Shown here piece after piece: positions 12,678-25,858 of a stretch of 64,000 nucleotides of DNA. The DNA is from Calliopum simillimum. Its lineage: Eukaryota; Arthropoda; Insecta; Diptera; Lauxaniidae. A program made the translations under genes and the position numbers. The stretch is from positions 106,592,897 through 106,656,896 of the forward strand of contig OX638370.1 in the NCBI GenBank assembly GCA_951812925.1, written 5' to 3'. How positions within the stretch are numbered: the first letter of the stretch is position 1; every line of letters begins with the position of its first letter. A model generated the notes under the pieces. That model saw only the letters and a list, made by a program, of their open reading frames with translations. It was not told the origin of the DNA and did no database searches.

Positions 12678-13973
12678 AGTTACTCTACTGCAAAAAATTT
12701 CAAAAATTTCAAAAATAAGTGGCGAAGGTCGTACGGTACTGTCGACGAAACAACTGTACAAAACTTAATGAAGGGTCTAAAGAAAAAAGTAAAATATTTT
12801 TATACAAAATAAATATTTGTTAATAGTGTAAAGTTATTTATGTTCGTTATACTACTCGATGATTTTGCAATATTTATACTTAATGCAATGTTTTTGTGAG
12901 ACAAATCTGGAAAATCGTGTTTTTAGCACACAACTTAATCTTGCACATTTTCTTTCGATGAAGTCATTTTAAAAACTATTCAAAATTCTAAACAACAAGT
13001 GATGAAGAAATGTAAGACGACAAAGAACTCTTAGACCATTGCATTAGTTACATTTGCTTTTACTGTAATATTTAACGCGACACTCTTTGCTTACTGCAAC
13101 TCCTTTTTTTCGAGTGCATACCTTAAAACGGTGTTAATAAATTTGTTTTCTCTCATATTGGTTTCAAGAGTTGTTCGTATATAGTTTTTTTTTATAAAAT
13201 AATCAATTTATGAACCAGCATAATCAATACGTGTGTTAAAATATATTTTCATATCCAATAGCTAAAACTAATTGTCCTTAAAATAACGCTAAAAAACTAA
13301 GGTTAAACCATTGAAATCATAAGCCTTCAAGCACTGTTTATGCAGTAAAGTTTACAATGCTTAAACATATGTTGGAATATTTCAGTGAATTCCAAGAATA
13401 AAATAAAAAAATACAATTTAATTAATGTTTTTATATGGTAGCATGACTTCTATTCAGTGCTAATTTGAATGCATAAGTACTTATATATCTATTTTTGTAA
13501 AGCTAAAAATATTTTCGTTTCTCATTTTTAATTTTGATGCTGAACGCTTACAAAAATTTTCGTGTTTTTTTATATTTTATTTTTAACTTAATTACAGAAA
13601 ACTGTATTTTTTAAAATAAAAGAAACCAAAAAAATCACCCACCCATTAGCACAGAATTTTTTCTGTCTTAAAAATCTATCTTCAAAGTGCTTTTTTTTTT
13701 TTTGAGAGATGGAAAAAAAATATTATTTTTCCATTAACGAGGTTGCATAAGCAGCAGAAAATTTAAATCTTAACATGATTTTAATTTTTTTTATAATTTT
13801 ATTTTTTTGACTAAAACTAATTTTGCATGTACATTATATCAAGAGTGAATGCACCAATGAAGCCATAGTAAGCTTTCACTTAACTTGCATGCACTACATG
13901 TCGTATGATTAACTTTTAATTCAACATATAAAATGCACATCACTCATACGTCCAGTTAAACACACACATCAGT
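12678..13973. other. Non-coding AT-rich region
   Basis: No gene or structured repeat recognised; several poly-A and poly-T runs. Confidence 0.45.
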
Positions 13974-14016
13974 AGCAGCAGCAACAACAACAACAACAGC
14001 AGCAGCAGCAGCAACA
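13974..14016 (+). repeat. CAG/CAA trinucleotide tract
   Basis: An uninterrupted run of CAG and CAA triplets, followed by AT-rich non-coding sequence. Such tracts are common in fly introns and spacers. The flanking frames give no evidence of a polyglutamine protein. Confidence 0.9.
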
Positions 14017-14399
14017 GTTAAAAATCGTATTACCAACCCATATTAGGCTTGTCATGTGCAAAGCTGCTATTGTGTTCTCATTGCGCTATTTCGATCTTTT
14101 TCCTGCTGCGTTTTCGCTCTTGCAGTCACGAAAGTTGGGTAACAAAATCCTGTGCTGTCATGCTATCAAAACACTAAATATAAAAAAAAGGAGAAAATGG
14201 AAAAACAGTAAGAAATTTGAACTTTTCGAGTTAAAAATCATTGAGCTCAAAGTTTACAGTCATAATATTTTTGGTTTTTCCTATAATGGACAGTTTTCTA
14301 CTTGAAAAGAAAACTGAAAGGAGAGTTTATTTCTGTATTTCAATTAACTTGACCTTAAAAAATTTAATTGTTACTTTTTTTAAAAAATTTTGTGACATT

Positions 14400-16345
14400 T
14401 TACGTTATTTGCATGAGATTTTTTTTACAACTGATTTCTTAAAATCAATCACTTTGGGAAGCTAAAATAAAGCATATTTTTGAAGTAAAACATATTGATT
14501 AAATGCAATTTCATAATATTTTCGGGAAAGCTTTGGCTAAATAAAATAAAATTTGAAATTTTCACACAAAATTGCATGAAATTATTTTTATTTTTAACTG
14601 TATACCATACAGATATCTTGTATGTAGAAAACTCAAACCAAACATATTGAAAATCACAAAATTCTTGAAAAAGTAAAACTAAAGAGTTTGGATAAAATGC
14701 ATATTATTTTACGGTAGAGATAAAAAATTTTTAAATTTTTATGAAAAATATCATAGTATTTTACAAAAATCGCATGAGATTTTTTTTTTTTTTTTTCACT
14801 TCATTTTTGAGAAACGATCATTTTGGGAAACTTAAATAAATCAAGTTTTTAAGTAAAACACATTGGTTCAACGCAATTTCATGATATTTTAAGGAAAACT
14901 TTAGCTAAATAAAATAAAAATTTGATATTTTTAAAAACTTGCATGAAAATTTTTATTTTTCTTTAATTATTTAAAGTATCTTGTTTGCAGAAAATTTTAT
15001 AGAAAATTATAAAATTCTTTCTTTCTTTCTTTCTTTCATGATGGTTTCAAAATTTTGCTTGAGAGTTTGGAAATTTACATATAACTTTACAAATTTAAGC
15101 GAAATTTTGAAAATTTAAAAATTTTAAAACTTTTATGATAAATATCATGACATTTTACAAAAATTGCATGAGATTTTATGTTTTTTTTGTCACTTAATTT
15201 CTAAAAAATTATCATATAAGGAAGCTTAAATAAATCAAATTTTTAAATAAAGCACATTGATTCAACGCAATGTCATGACAACTTTAGCTATTTATTTACT
15301 TTAATTATTAAAGTGTCTAGTTTGCAGAAAATTTCATAGAAAATTACAAAATCCTTCCAAAAATTCTCATGATAGTTTCAAAGTTTTGCTTGAATGTTTG
15401 GATATCTGCATATTACTTCAAAAATTTAAGCAAACTTTGAGTGATGTAAAATTTAAAAATTTTATGAAAAATTTCATGATATTTTACAAAAATCGCATGA
15501 GATTTACTTTTTTCTTTTTTGCAATTAAATTTTAAATAACATTTTTTTTATGAAAATTAAATTAAATTTTTTAAGTAAAGTGCATAAATTAAATGCAATG
15601 ATATTTTAGGAAAACTAGCTAGTTAAAAAAAAAATTTTGATATTTTCACAAAACTGCATGAAAACTATCTAGTTTTCATCAATTATTTAAAGTAACTTAT
15701 TTGAAGAAAATTCAAAGAAAACATATGGAAAATTGCACAAATCTTGCATAAATTTTCATGATATTTTTGAAATTTTTCTTAAGAGTTTGAATAAATCGCA
15801 TTCCATTTTACAATTTAGAGCAAAGAATGAGTATGGCTGAGCAACTTAGAACCTATAATATATCATGATATTTTAGAAAAATAGCATGCGATTTTTTATA
15901 CGCTTTTGATTAAGTACTAAGCCAGTTATTTTTAGAATTCTTCCACAAGACACATTCAAAGTTGCAACCATCATTCTTATTAAAAATCTAATGTTATATT
16001 AAAAAAATTTTCAAACATTCGCTACTTTTCGGCTTAAAGTTGTAAGTAAACTTAAAAATAAACCAAAAATTTGGAATTTCTACATAAAATCTAATGACAA
16101 TTTAACAAAATCGCATGAGATTTTATAATACTCAAAATTTTATTCCAATCCACGCATTTTTAGAATATTTTTATAAAGCACATTAAATTGCAACAAACAT
16201 TTGTATTAAAAATCGCATGCTATATTCAAAATATGTTGCTTTAACAATTGGCTTAGAGATATAAGTAAACTTAAAAGTAAATCAAACATGTTGAAGCTTT
16301 ATTAAAAATTTCATGACATGTTGTAAAAATCGCATAAAAGTTTTT
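14400..16345 (+). repeat. Decayed AT-rich tandem array, monomers about 220-400 bp
   Basis: The anchor GCATGAGATTTT, with changes, recurs at 14,411, 14,772, 15,166, 15,495, 15,894, 16,113 and 16,332. Spacings are 361, 394, 329, 399, 219 and 219. Between anchors the order of phrases repeats: AAGTAAAACACATTGATT, TTTCATGATATTTTA, then TTTGCAGAAAATTT and GAGTTTGGATA. The last monomers are shorter, about 219 bp. It reads as an old satellite-like array, heavily mutated. Confidence 0.75.
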
Positions 16346-19300
16346 TTTTTTTTTTGTTCTTTCTTGCCATTATCTTAATATTTTATTCCAAATTTGATGT
16401 AAATCCATCAATTATTTCATAAATCATTACTTATTTTTTATAACTAATGATTGAAAGTGTTTATTAAATGAAAAATTATTAAAGAAACCAAAATATCTCA
16501 CAAAAATGCACAGTTCCTTAGAACTATATCTTAGAACTATAACCCCAATTATAATAAGCATAGTGTTAAGCTAAATATCGGGCATGCATTATATAGCAAA
16601 GCCATGTTCTCATTTCCACTAACTGTATATAGGTTTTCTTCTATTTTTTTTTTTTTTTTTTGTTTAATACAACGTATTCGCTTTTATTATGTTGCATACA
16701 TCATATTTTTTTCCAGTTTGACATCAGCGCTAAAAAAAACTTTCCGCAACAAAAGTCGTGTATATAAACTAAGAAAATATGTTGCTACAGCTATTGTTGC
16801 GCTATTGGTGACTTCACTTTCAGCCAAACAAGCGATGAAATAAACTTTTGTGTTCACTTTTGCCATCACCGTCACCATTACCATCAACATCAGCGTCAAC
16901 ATAAAACTTAAAAAAGTTTGAAGAAAAATGAAAACTAAAGGGAAAATTGTAAAAATCCCACCGTTATTATCAATCCCTGCGTTTCAGCGTTTAATGCTGC
17001 TTTTGTCCTTTTTGTGAATTGTTAGCGGCGGAGCGCATTGCTACTGTTGCTGTTGCTACATACTACTTTTCTGACAGTTTCTAGCGTGGCGTTACTTTCT
17101 TTTGAAAGTCTTTGCTACTGTTTCTTTACCTTGTTGTGCCACCGTCCACGTTTTTCAAGTCCTTTCACATATTGTGCTTATGAAGGCCGCACCCGCTACA
17201 CTCTTGAAGCGCTCGCTGTTTGGAGCGGTAAGCACGTTCTATAATTCTACACTTTTCGAAACATTTTGATTTTGTTCTTTTTTAGGCTATGCCTTAAAAG
17301 TGAGTAAAGGAAAAAGCCTTTACCTGACTTCACTTACGGTTGCTTGTATTGAAGGTCTTTGAAAAACTACACAGTGCTTTGTGGCAGGAGACAAAAAGTA
17401 TAGTTTCTGTATGTATAGTATGAGATTTTTGAATAGAAGAGTTATAAGTATAATATACTTAGTATATGCACAAAACATACCTCAAAAAGAGCGTTAAATT
17501 AAACTGTTTTTGTCAAAAATTCTTGATATTTTTCAGAACAGCTCTTTATTTTGGAAACATAATCCTTGTCTTAAGAATTTCATATACTGTGCAATGCTAT
17601 AAAAACTACTGATTTTGCGTAAAAACAAACTTTAACGTCACTTTTTGTATTGGACTTGTTAAAAGCAAGTTTTTTTTTTTTCTTTAAAAGTGGCACCACC
17701 CCATGTTGTCCTTTTTGCGCTACACTTATTCTCCCCATTTCGCCAGTTTGAGGTGCATTGGAAGGAAGTTAGTTTTTAAAGTTTTCTTGCAATGATTATA
17801 GTTTTCTTGTCCTTGTTCGTTGGTGTTGTTGTTATTGCTATTGCATTTTAGCTAAAATGCCAACATTTATCTTATGGCTGAGATAAATTATGCCACGCTA
17901 CGTGTTACATAACTTAAGTCACAGGGATTTTTTCTTACAATCTTGTTGTTGTGTTGTTGTTTGCGTAAAGTTTGCTTAATCTCGTTTTTATTAAAAACAC
18001 ATTTTCTGTTGCATGGTGTTATGTTGCTATACTATGTGTACACTGTGTGCACTTTTTGAGCTGTTGACATTAGTTGCAAACGACGTGGTCAGCTGTAATC
18101 CAAGGCTGAAAGCATTAGGGTAATTTAGCTTTTTACGATGATGTTTAGCTTGTTGTTGTTATTGTTGATGCAGCTGCTTTTAATTTAAATTTGAAATTTT
18201 AAGAAAGTTGATGTTATTTCGAGAATGAGAGTTTAACACCATTTTTCAAGATTTTTCAAAAATGTTTAAATATTTTTGTTTTGATTTGGATTTATTTTTG
18301 AAAAAGGATTACCCTTACACATACGAACATTCATAAATAACGTAATAGTACACGCATAAACGTGTAAGCTTTAATGTAAACAACATGACGTATGAGTAAC
18401 CATTAATTAGTTTCGTTGATGTTGCACTAATTTGAAAAATAGACAACTGAACTTTAACTTCCCCATTATATAGGGTACAAGAAACTTTTTAGTTTTTATC
18501 AACATAACTAACAAGCTACGCTCCACAATCTAAACAAGGGCAAAATTTATACCACAACATTAAACACAAATACAAAAATAACAAAATTTGAGCATAAATT
18601 CACATACATAATAAATATTTACTACATACTACACTCAAGTAGACAACAATAAACCTGCCGTCGCTAACACCAACATTCACATTGTTGAGTGTTAAGCAGC
18701 AGCAGCAACAGCAGCAGAAAAAGTTCACTGCAGCATTCACCGCCATTAATCATTAATCTTATCAAATTGCACATAAATAAGAAGAAGTTGAAGAGGAAGA
18801 AATAGAAAGCTTCTTTTTTTTAAGCTCCAACTTACCCACTTCATGTTACCACCTTTGCACTGCAGTAGCGGTAATAGAAAAAAGGAACGCTTCAAAAGTA
18901 GTAAGACAGTGGGAAAAAAATATTTAAAATCATATTTTCATTATAGTATGATAGGTCTCTTTCAGCTCAGCTTTGCTATTTCAACTTAAGCTCTTTCCAC
19001 TTCTCAAATTCGTCTTTTTAAAGAACGTCGAAAATTTTCTCTATATGTCCCTACTGTGCACTGTCTTGTCTCCAAACTTTTCGGGTCTTTTTTCTTATGA
19101 ATATTATTTTGTATTGTCATTGTTGCTAGTAACCAAATAAGAAACACAATTCTTGCCAACGCTGATAAAATTGAATGCAAAACCTTTGAAAATGTTCTGC
19201 AAAAATTTTGCCGATGATGTCAGTAAATAAGAAATGCCCAAGACGGAAATAAATGCAACCAACATAGGGACGGACGTTGTACCTTGTTGAGGTAACTAGC

Positions 19301-19469
19301 TGTTGGTTAAAATGCCGTTTAAAATTTATGAGTGAACACAAAAACACCAATTTTATTTTTATATGCATGAAAAATTTTATTTTGTACACACGGTGTAAAC
19401 GTTAAGGTAACAAAACTTCTAGAAGGTGATAGTAAAAGCTTACACTAACAAAAACACTAGTAATAGTTA
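16346..19469. other. Non-coding region with simple repeats
   Basis: No gene recognised. Holds an ATCACC/ACCATC tract near 16,863-16,900, TTG/TGT tracts near 17,820-17,840 and 18,150-18,170, and CAG/CAA near 18,698-18,718. Short frames at 16.6-17.25 kb and 19.1-19.4 kb lack domains. Confidence 0.45.
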
Positions 19470-19640
19470 TACCTTTTGCATGGCCAAAAAAAAATATACC
19501 CTACCCTGCAGTATTTTGAAAATTTTGCCAAACCTTCTTGACTGAATTTCCTCAGTTTTTGCTCAGATCTTGCACTAACTATTCCAAGTTAAACGTTTCT
19601 GAGAAAACTTTTCGTTGAAAAAATTTTAGCCACTTATACT
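19470..19640 (+). repeat. Single unit of the 142-bp repeat family
   Basis: TACCTTTTGCATGGCCAA, then TACCCTACCCTGCAGTA and CTCAGTTTTTGCTCAGATCT, match the beginning and first unit of the repeat at 38,820-39,877 (CCTTTGGCCTGGCCAA, TACCCTACACTGGAGTA, CCCAGTTTTTGCTAAGAG). It appears to be a 5'-end fragment of that element. Confidence 0.6.
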
Positions 19641-20009
19641 AATGTATCTTCTAATGGTGGAACTAAGTAGTTCAGAAGGTTAAGAAGGATTTTGGAAGTT
19701 CTGGATCTTTAAACTGGAACTTTTTGATGTTTTTTCTATTTTTTGACTTTGGCGAGCATTTTGGATTAGAAAAGGTCTACTTAATAACCTTTTTTATAAT
19801 TTTTTTTTTAATTTGAGATCAGAAAAAAATATTTTCCAAGTAAATTCCGGTAGAATTTTTAAAACATATAATTATCTGACAAAATTACTGACGTTTTTCA
19901 AAAAACTGAAGTTTGGCTTATGGCCGAAATTCGACCATTTGAATTTGGCACTATTTTAAAAAAGAAAACCCTGTTCACTACTCTTCCTAAAAACATTTCA
20001 TACAAAAAA
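19641..20009. other. AT-rich spacer
   Basis: No gene. About 19,760-19,850 (AAGGTCTACTTAATAACC...) resembles part of the inverted repeat near 54,770-54,880. Confidence 0.4.
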
Positions 20010-21882
20010 AATCAAGCGAGGTATGGAAGAAGCAGAAGCTGACGCTAATTAGCAAAGAAAAAGGCAATCCTGAAAATGCTGGAGCATACCGTCCTCTGTG
20101 TATGTTAGGCAGCAGTGGAAAATTGCTTGAAAGGCTCATAAAACCACGCCTGATCGCAGCCGGTAGCTTTTCGGATAGAGAGCATGGGTTAAGATCCGCG
20201 AAGTCTACACTAGCGGCTATACAAGACGTAGTACATAGCGTAGTATCAGCAAAGACAGGAAATCATCACTCCAGACGATTTGTACTGCTTGTGAGCCTAT
20301 ATGTGCAAAACGCCTTTAACAGCGCGAAGTGGATGGATTTGATCGATGCACCCTGAAACAGGTCCACAGTACCAATGTACTTAATAAACATGTTATGCAG
20401 CTACCTGAAAAATAGAGAACTTATATATGACACCTGTGAAGGCCAGAAAAGAAAAGAAGCTAGGTAAGGCATTGCACAGGGTTGCATTCGAGGACCTGAC
20501 TTGTAAAATATAAGCTATAATGGGATCTTGGTGGCTAAATGAACATGGCCAAAAATTTGCTACAGAAAAAATAGAACCACTTCCTCAGGGAAAACACAAT
20601 CACCACACAGAGAGCTGTCAACTACCTTGGCGTAAGACTAGACTTACGGTTAACATATTGGGCATAAATCCGACATGTGGCAAATAAAGCAGACAAGGCA
20701 AATGCTTTAATCAGCAGATTAATGGCAAATATAGCTGGCCCAACTCAGAGCAAAAGATACCTGCTTATGACAACGATAAACACCATCCTTCTATATAGAG
20801 CTGTGAGCAGACGCACTCAAAGCAGAATGTCGAAGAAAGGTGCTGGCATCAGCGCAAAGAACAGCAGCCCTCAGGGCAGCCTCGGCATATCGCACGGTGT
20901 CCGAGCCAGCTGTGCTCGTTATATGTGGAAATGCCCCAATAGATATACTGGCTCAAGAGCAAAAGAAAGCGCTGGAAATCAAAACAACAGAGCTCACCTC
21001 TAGATCAAACACAGCAATAGAAAGAGAGATGTCAGCATGAAAACCGAGAAAGGTGGACTGCTTTAATCATACAACTCTTAGACATGTGGGTAAATAGCAG
21101 TTTTGGTGAAGTCAACTTTAACCACACACAGATGTCGTCTGGACACGGCTACTTTCGGAAATATTTGCATACAATCGCTAAAGTGCAAGAGTTTTCAAGC
21201 TTATACGGCGATTCGCAAGTAGACGACGCTGACCACACATCTTTTCAGTGGATGCGTTAGTTAGACAACCAAAGAAGGTATGCGACAGGTGAAGAGGCTG
21301 ATCGATCCAAAACAAGTTAAGGCTGAAGCTGTTCTAAATCTCAGCAGAAAAGATATAAAAACGTACAGTGAAATAATGACAGGTCACTGTAAACTTAATT
21401 ATCACCTAAAAAAGATGGGTTTGGTAGACGATGACTCCTGTAGACTCTGCTTAGAGGACTTGGAAACAGCAGAGCATGTGCTATGTGCATGCCCTGCTGC
21501 GTTTAGACGCAGAATTAAGTATCTAGGAGCTGAGATTTTAGATCCAGGAGACATAGGTAAAATTAATCCCATAGCAGTAACAAGATTTATAGATAGTCTG
21601 GAACTGTTTTGATTAGGGAAAGAGGCTGTACAAAAGATCTTTCAGGTCGCAGTACAATCTAGAGCCTTTAAAATAATAATAATAATAGTTAGACAAGCAA
21701 AAAAGCCCAGAAGACATCTTGGACAGCATAACACCTGAAAACATTATAAATAAGGTGACTAACAGCAAACAAAACTGGCGATAGATAGCCACATTTGTCA
21801 GGAAGATCCTCAGAATGAATAAAATTGATCTGGACAGCTGAAAAACGACAAAGCCATAACGGCAAATCGCAAAAAAAAAAAT
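20010..21882 (+). mobile_element. 5'-truncated R1-like non-LTR retrotransposon (broken)
   Basis: The copy starts inside the reverse-transcriptase domain: QKLTLISKEKG, AYRPLCMLGSSGKLLERLI, then HGLRSAKSTLAAIQDVV and NAFNSA. Downstream come GIAQGCIRGPDL (the usual GxxQG.ILGP motif, altered), YLGVRLDLRL, and ASAYRTVSEPAVLVICGNAP, which I recognise from R1-clade C-terminal regions. A Cys/His-type tail (DSQVDDADHTSFQ) is cut by an insertion at 21,269-21,685. It resumes after the insertion as SPEDILDSITPENIINKV and ends near an A-run at about 21,882. Frameshifts and stops are frequent. Clade assignment is from memory of the family. Confidence 0.75.
21269..21685 (+). mobile_element. I/Jockey-like non-LTR fragment nested in the R1-like element
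   Basis: An open stretch (21,280-21,612) encodes the C-terminal end of an I/Jockey-type ORF2: LSRKDIKTYSEIMTGHCKL, then a zinc-finger-like CRLCLEDLETAEHVLCACP, ending RFIDSLELF. The 3' end is an (AAT)n tail at about 21,670-21,685. An identical 11-bp sequence, TAGTTAGACAA, lies at 21,258-21,268 and 21,686-21,696. It is the target-site duplication, and the R1-like reading resumes immediately after it. This is a severely 5'-truncated retrotransposition event. Confidence 0.85.
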
Positions 21883-24039
21883 AGTGATCCTGGATGCAAA
21901 AGAGTGAGCATCTTTTACAAATAGATAAAAGGCCTCTCTATCCCGAAGTAATACAATCGAAGTTCCGGGGTAGAAAATGGACTTTTTGATGATGAGGGGG
22001 AAATTTTTGAGTGGATAGCACAGTCCAGCAAATACACATTGGATGACGGTCCTTTGAAATGCTTGGGTATTCCAAAGATGCCTTCAGCATTTTGCAACCT
22101 CCTCACCCACAAAAAAAAAATAAAAAATGGAATTCCAAAAAAAAATAAAAATTAAATGATCGCCAAAGTCAAAAAATCAGAAAAAAATTGTAAATTTCAG
22201 AAGTTTGTGAAATCCTTTTAATCTCTTTAAATTTATTCCGTCGTTAGAAAACTCATACAATGGCTGAAAGTTTTCAATCCAAAAGTTTTCTCAAAAGCGT
22301 TAGGGTGAAGCAAGAACAATTTTTTAAAACAGGTCAGGAAGTTAGTTTGTTTTCCATAACTCCTAAAGGGCACAATGTTTGAACCCAACCTACCTCCCAC
22401 ACAATTTTTTGTTAGTCTAAGTCTCCTCTATCACTGCACAGTAGCTTTGTTAACTTAACGTTAACACCCTGTATATAGAATTTAGTTTTAGACTTGAAAA
22501 AATATTGCTGTATATGGCTAAGACTTACAAGCATTCATCTAGAGAAGTTGCTGAATACGTCAAACTTTATGCGGGTCTTTTGGAGCTTAACTCATAAGGC
22601 CGTTCAAAGGCAGTGCATACATTTTTCTGCTTAGAAGTATAATTTGAAGCTTCGAAAAAAAATTTAATTGAAATTTACTTTAGAAAATCCTTTTCAATGC
22701 TGAAATTTATTTAATTCAAATTTAACGAGTTCAGCGCTGCCGCAAATTTCAAAGCTTAAATGGCTACAAATATTAAACGCAATTTTTTTATAGGTTGGTA
22801 TATAATTTAATATTTTTTTTCAATCTAAAATACCTAAACTCTACATAAGTACATACATAATATATGTAGTATCTACATTCATTATATTTTCTTTACAGAA
22901 GATTAGGCAATTGTTGCTTTGCAGCTGGTAATCAAAAAGAAAAAAAAGAACACTGATGAGATGACACCCACTTGCGGATGGATGCAGGAAGAAACACCTG
23001 AAAGGGAAGCAAAGTAGAACTTTTTATCAACAACATCAGTCGAACGCAGACACACACATACACGCTCATGAACAATGCATGCACTGATGTGTTATAAATG
23101 TGCGTGTGGCTGTGCACACATGATATTATTTCAATTTTAAATTGTCTTTTGATATACAAGCGTAAAAAACAAAAGGAACGAAAAAGTAAATTACGAAATT
23201 AAAGACAATATAAGTGAAGGAAAAGACAACAACAACGTAAATTGATTAAATTACAATTTGCATGTTTGGCGGAGAAGTAAGTACCTACTATATTTCAAGA
23301 GTAAGTGTTTTGGATAAGACCTTTTTGCTTTTATTAAATTTCTTAGATTTTCTGCAAACACGCAGCAATGAATTTCGAGAAAATATTTTTGATGCGCAAA
23401 ATCAGCCCACTGTGTATTTATTTTCCTCTTAAGTATTTTAGCTATTTTAAGAAAACACTTCTTTGAATCATTAGATTTTAGAACTTAATACTGAGTCAAT
23501 CTTTGCGTAATCGATAAAAATTTGGGTGTACATTTCCAATTCTTAAGAAAATTGGTGAAAAGTTAGTATTTGACATACATATAACTGTAGTAAAATGATT
23601 TCTAAAATTCCGACCATATGAAGTCCGATCCAAATTTTAGATAATCATATGTTTGAAAATTCAGAACTCCTCGCCTTTTTATCCAATTTTGATGAAATTA
23701 TCAGAGTTAGTGCAGAAAAATATGAGCTTTTGAAAGAAGATTACACTTAACAAAAATGTATGTTAGGTTTTAAAAAAGCTTCTTTTTTTAAGCCAATTTG
23801 GAGCTTGGTGCACCCTTTTTATTTATTTTTTTTTTTTTGAAATATTTTTATTTAAAAGTCAATTTTATTATTATTATTGACCGATCTTTAAAATTGTGGT
23901 TTCTTTTACGATTATCAAGTTATGAATTTTTTAAGTTGTTTAATGTTGGGCGCCACCATTTAGGGTTGCCACCGTTAGGACGTTATTTTTTTTCGACAGC
24001 CCCTAGTAAAATTTTTTTAGAATATTTTTGTAAAATACA
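21883..24039. other. Non-coding region, no gene recognised
   Basis: AT-rich spacer. It contains CA/TG-rich sequence near 23,040-23,120 and an ATT run near 23,868-23,880. No conserved protein motif was seen on either strand. Confidence 0.45.
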
Positions 24040-24067
24040 CCTAATTCGGTTTTTACACGGTAGATTG

Positions 24068-25480
24068 TATGTATGTATGTTTTCTCCTTTAACTCCTAGG
24101 AGGAGCATAGGGCCAATATGAAATCTCTCCATTTGTCACGATCCCTTGTGATGACTTTAATCTCTTGCCACGACTTTCCAGATTCTTGGATTTCCTTTTC
24201 CAGCGACCTCTTCCAGTTGGTTTTGGGTCTACCAAGTGCTCTACTACCTTGATGATTCCACTTAAGAGCCTGGCGACAAACTTCGTTGTGTGGTTTCCGG
24301 AGAGTGTGACCAATCCATCCCCATTTGCGCAGCTTGACCTCGAGTGCTATAGCCCTCTGATTGCATTTTTGATGTAGCTCGGCATTTGATATAGTGCGAG
24401 GCCACCAAATCTTAAGTATGCGCCTTAAGCATTTGTTGACGAATACTTGCAGCTTGTTCGTTAGTTGTTCAGTAACAAGCCACGTTTTGTACCCATATAA
24501 CAAAGCCGATTTCACATTCGAATCAAAAATGCGTACTCTCGTTTTGGTGGATATAACGGATGAAGACCATATTTTGTTCAGTTAGGCAAACGCGCCTTTT
24601 GTTTTTGCTATTCTTAAGTTGATATCCTCTTTTGCTCCACCATCCATGGAGATAATGCTGCCTAAATACGTGAAGCCATCGACGCGTCGAATGTCATCAC
24701 TGCCAGCTCTAAAGTTGATGTCATTGCTTGCGTTTAGCTTCATGCTTTTAGTCTTGGATACGTTGATTTTTAGGCCGGCCTTTTGTGATTCCAAGACAAG
24801 GTCTTCAATTTTGCTTTGCATATCTGAATGTTTGGACGATAAGAGGCAGATGTCGTCAGCGTTGTCGAGATCTTCCAGATGTTCGGTAAAATTTCATTGG
24901 ATACCCCTTTTGGCCTTATTAAGAGCTTTATCTAGGATATCATCAAGAACGATAAGGAAGAGTGATGGTGATAGTAAACACCCCTGCCGTACGCCTGAAT
25001 TAGTGGTGAATGTCGGTGACAACAACCCATTGTGTAACACACTGCATTTAAAGCCTTCATATTGTGCACGTACTAAGTTTATGGCCTTTGCGGCAATACC
25101 TCTTCGCTGCAGTGAGACCCAAATGTTTTTTCGGGAGACACTGTCGATGGCAGTGCTATAGTCTACGAAGACAAGTTGAAGTGCAGTACGCCACTCGCAC
25201 GATTGTTCGACAATTATTCTGAGGATGTTGATTTGATCCACGCATGATCGGTTTCGCCGGATTCCTGCTTGCTGCTTTCGAATGGCCGAATCAAGTTTTT
25301 CGTTTACCTTATTCAGAAGCACATTCGTCAATACTTTTGATGGTACTGAGAGCAAGGTAATGCCTCTATAGTTTCGGCACTCGCTTAGGTCACCTTTTTC
25401 CGGCAATTTGACTAACATGCCATGTAGCCAATCTTCTGGCAAACGCTCTTCGCTCCAGATTTTAGTGAGCAGAGGAGAAT
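24068..25480 (-). mobile_element. 5'-truncated RTE-type non-LTR retrotransposon, copy 1
   Basis: One continuous minus-strand frame runs from the truncation to the stop near 24,096, broken only by two nonsense codons near 24,894 and 24,582. It encodes the reverse transcriptase from RLPEDWLHGMLVKLPEKGDL through NYRGITLLSVPSKV and FVDYSTAIDSVSR to SGVRQGCLLSPSLF. DNADDICLLS carries the catalytic DD, with the usual Phe changed to Asn. It ends with WIGHTLRKPHNEVCRQAL, a hallmark of RTE C-termini. The 3' tail is CATA-rich. The 10-bp target duplication CGGTAGATTG is at 24,058-24,067 and 25,481-25,490. The endonuclease domain is absent through 5' truncation. Confidence 0.9.
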
Positions 25481-25858
25481 CGGTAGATTGGTTCCAGAAA
25501 TAACCATGTAAAAAAAGCGTGTAAAAAAAGACATTAATCGTATACAAAAATAAGTGATTGGTTCCTTATCTTTAAAACCTATTAAAATTAGTGAAAACAA
25601 GGATTTTTTAAGAACAAGTATTAATGTTTATTTTATTAAATCATATATATAATGTGTTTTTACACAAGCATAAGTATTAAAGAAAAAAAAATATATGCAC
25701 TCTTATATCAAAAGTAATGTACCAAATTAAATGTATGACAAATTCAGGAACTAAAAAAAATCCAATAAAATAGCTATGTTGTTAACAAAAAAATAGGTTA
25801 TTCAATTTTTAAGGTAAGAAAAAACTAAAATGATAATCATAAATACAGGAACATCAAT

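Noticed and set aside
14400..16345. CRISPR-like array
   Set aside because: Repeats are long, AT-rich and diverged, spacing is irregular, and the DNA is clearly eukaryotic.
24619..25161. 180-codon plus-strand frame
   Set aside because: It is antisense to the RTE reverse transcriptase, which shows catalytic motifs on the minus strand.
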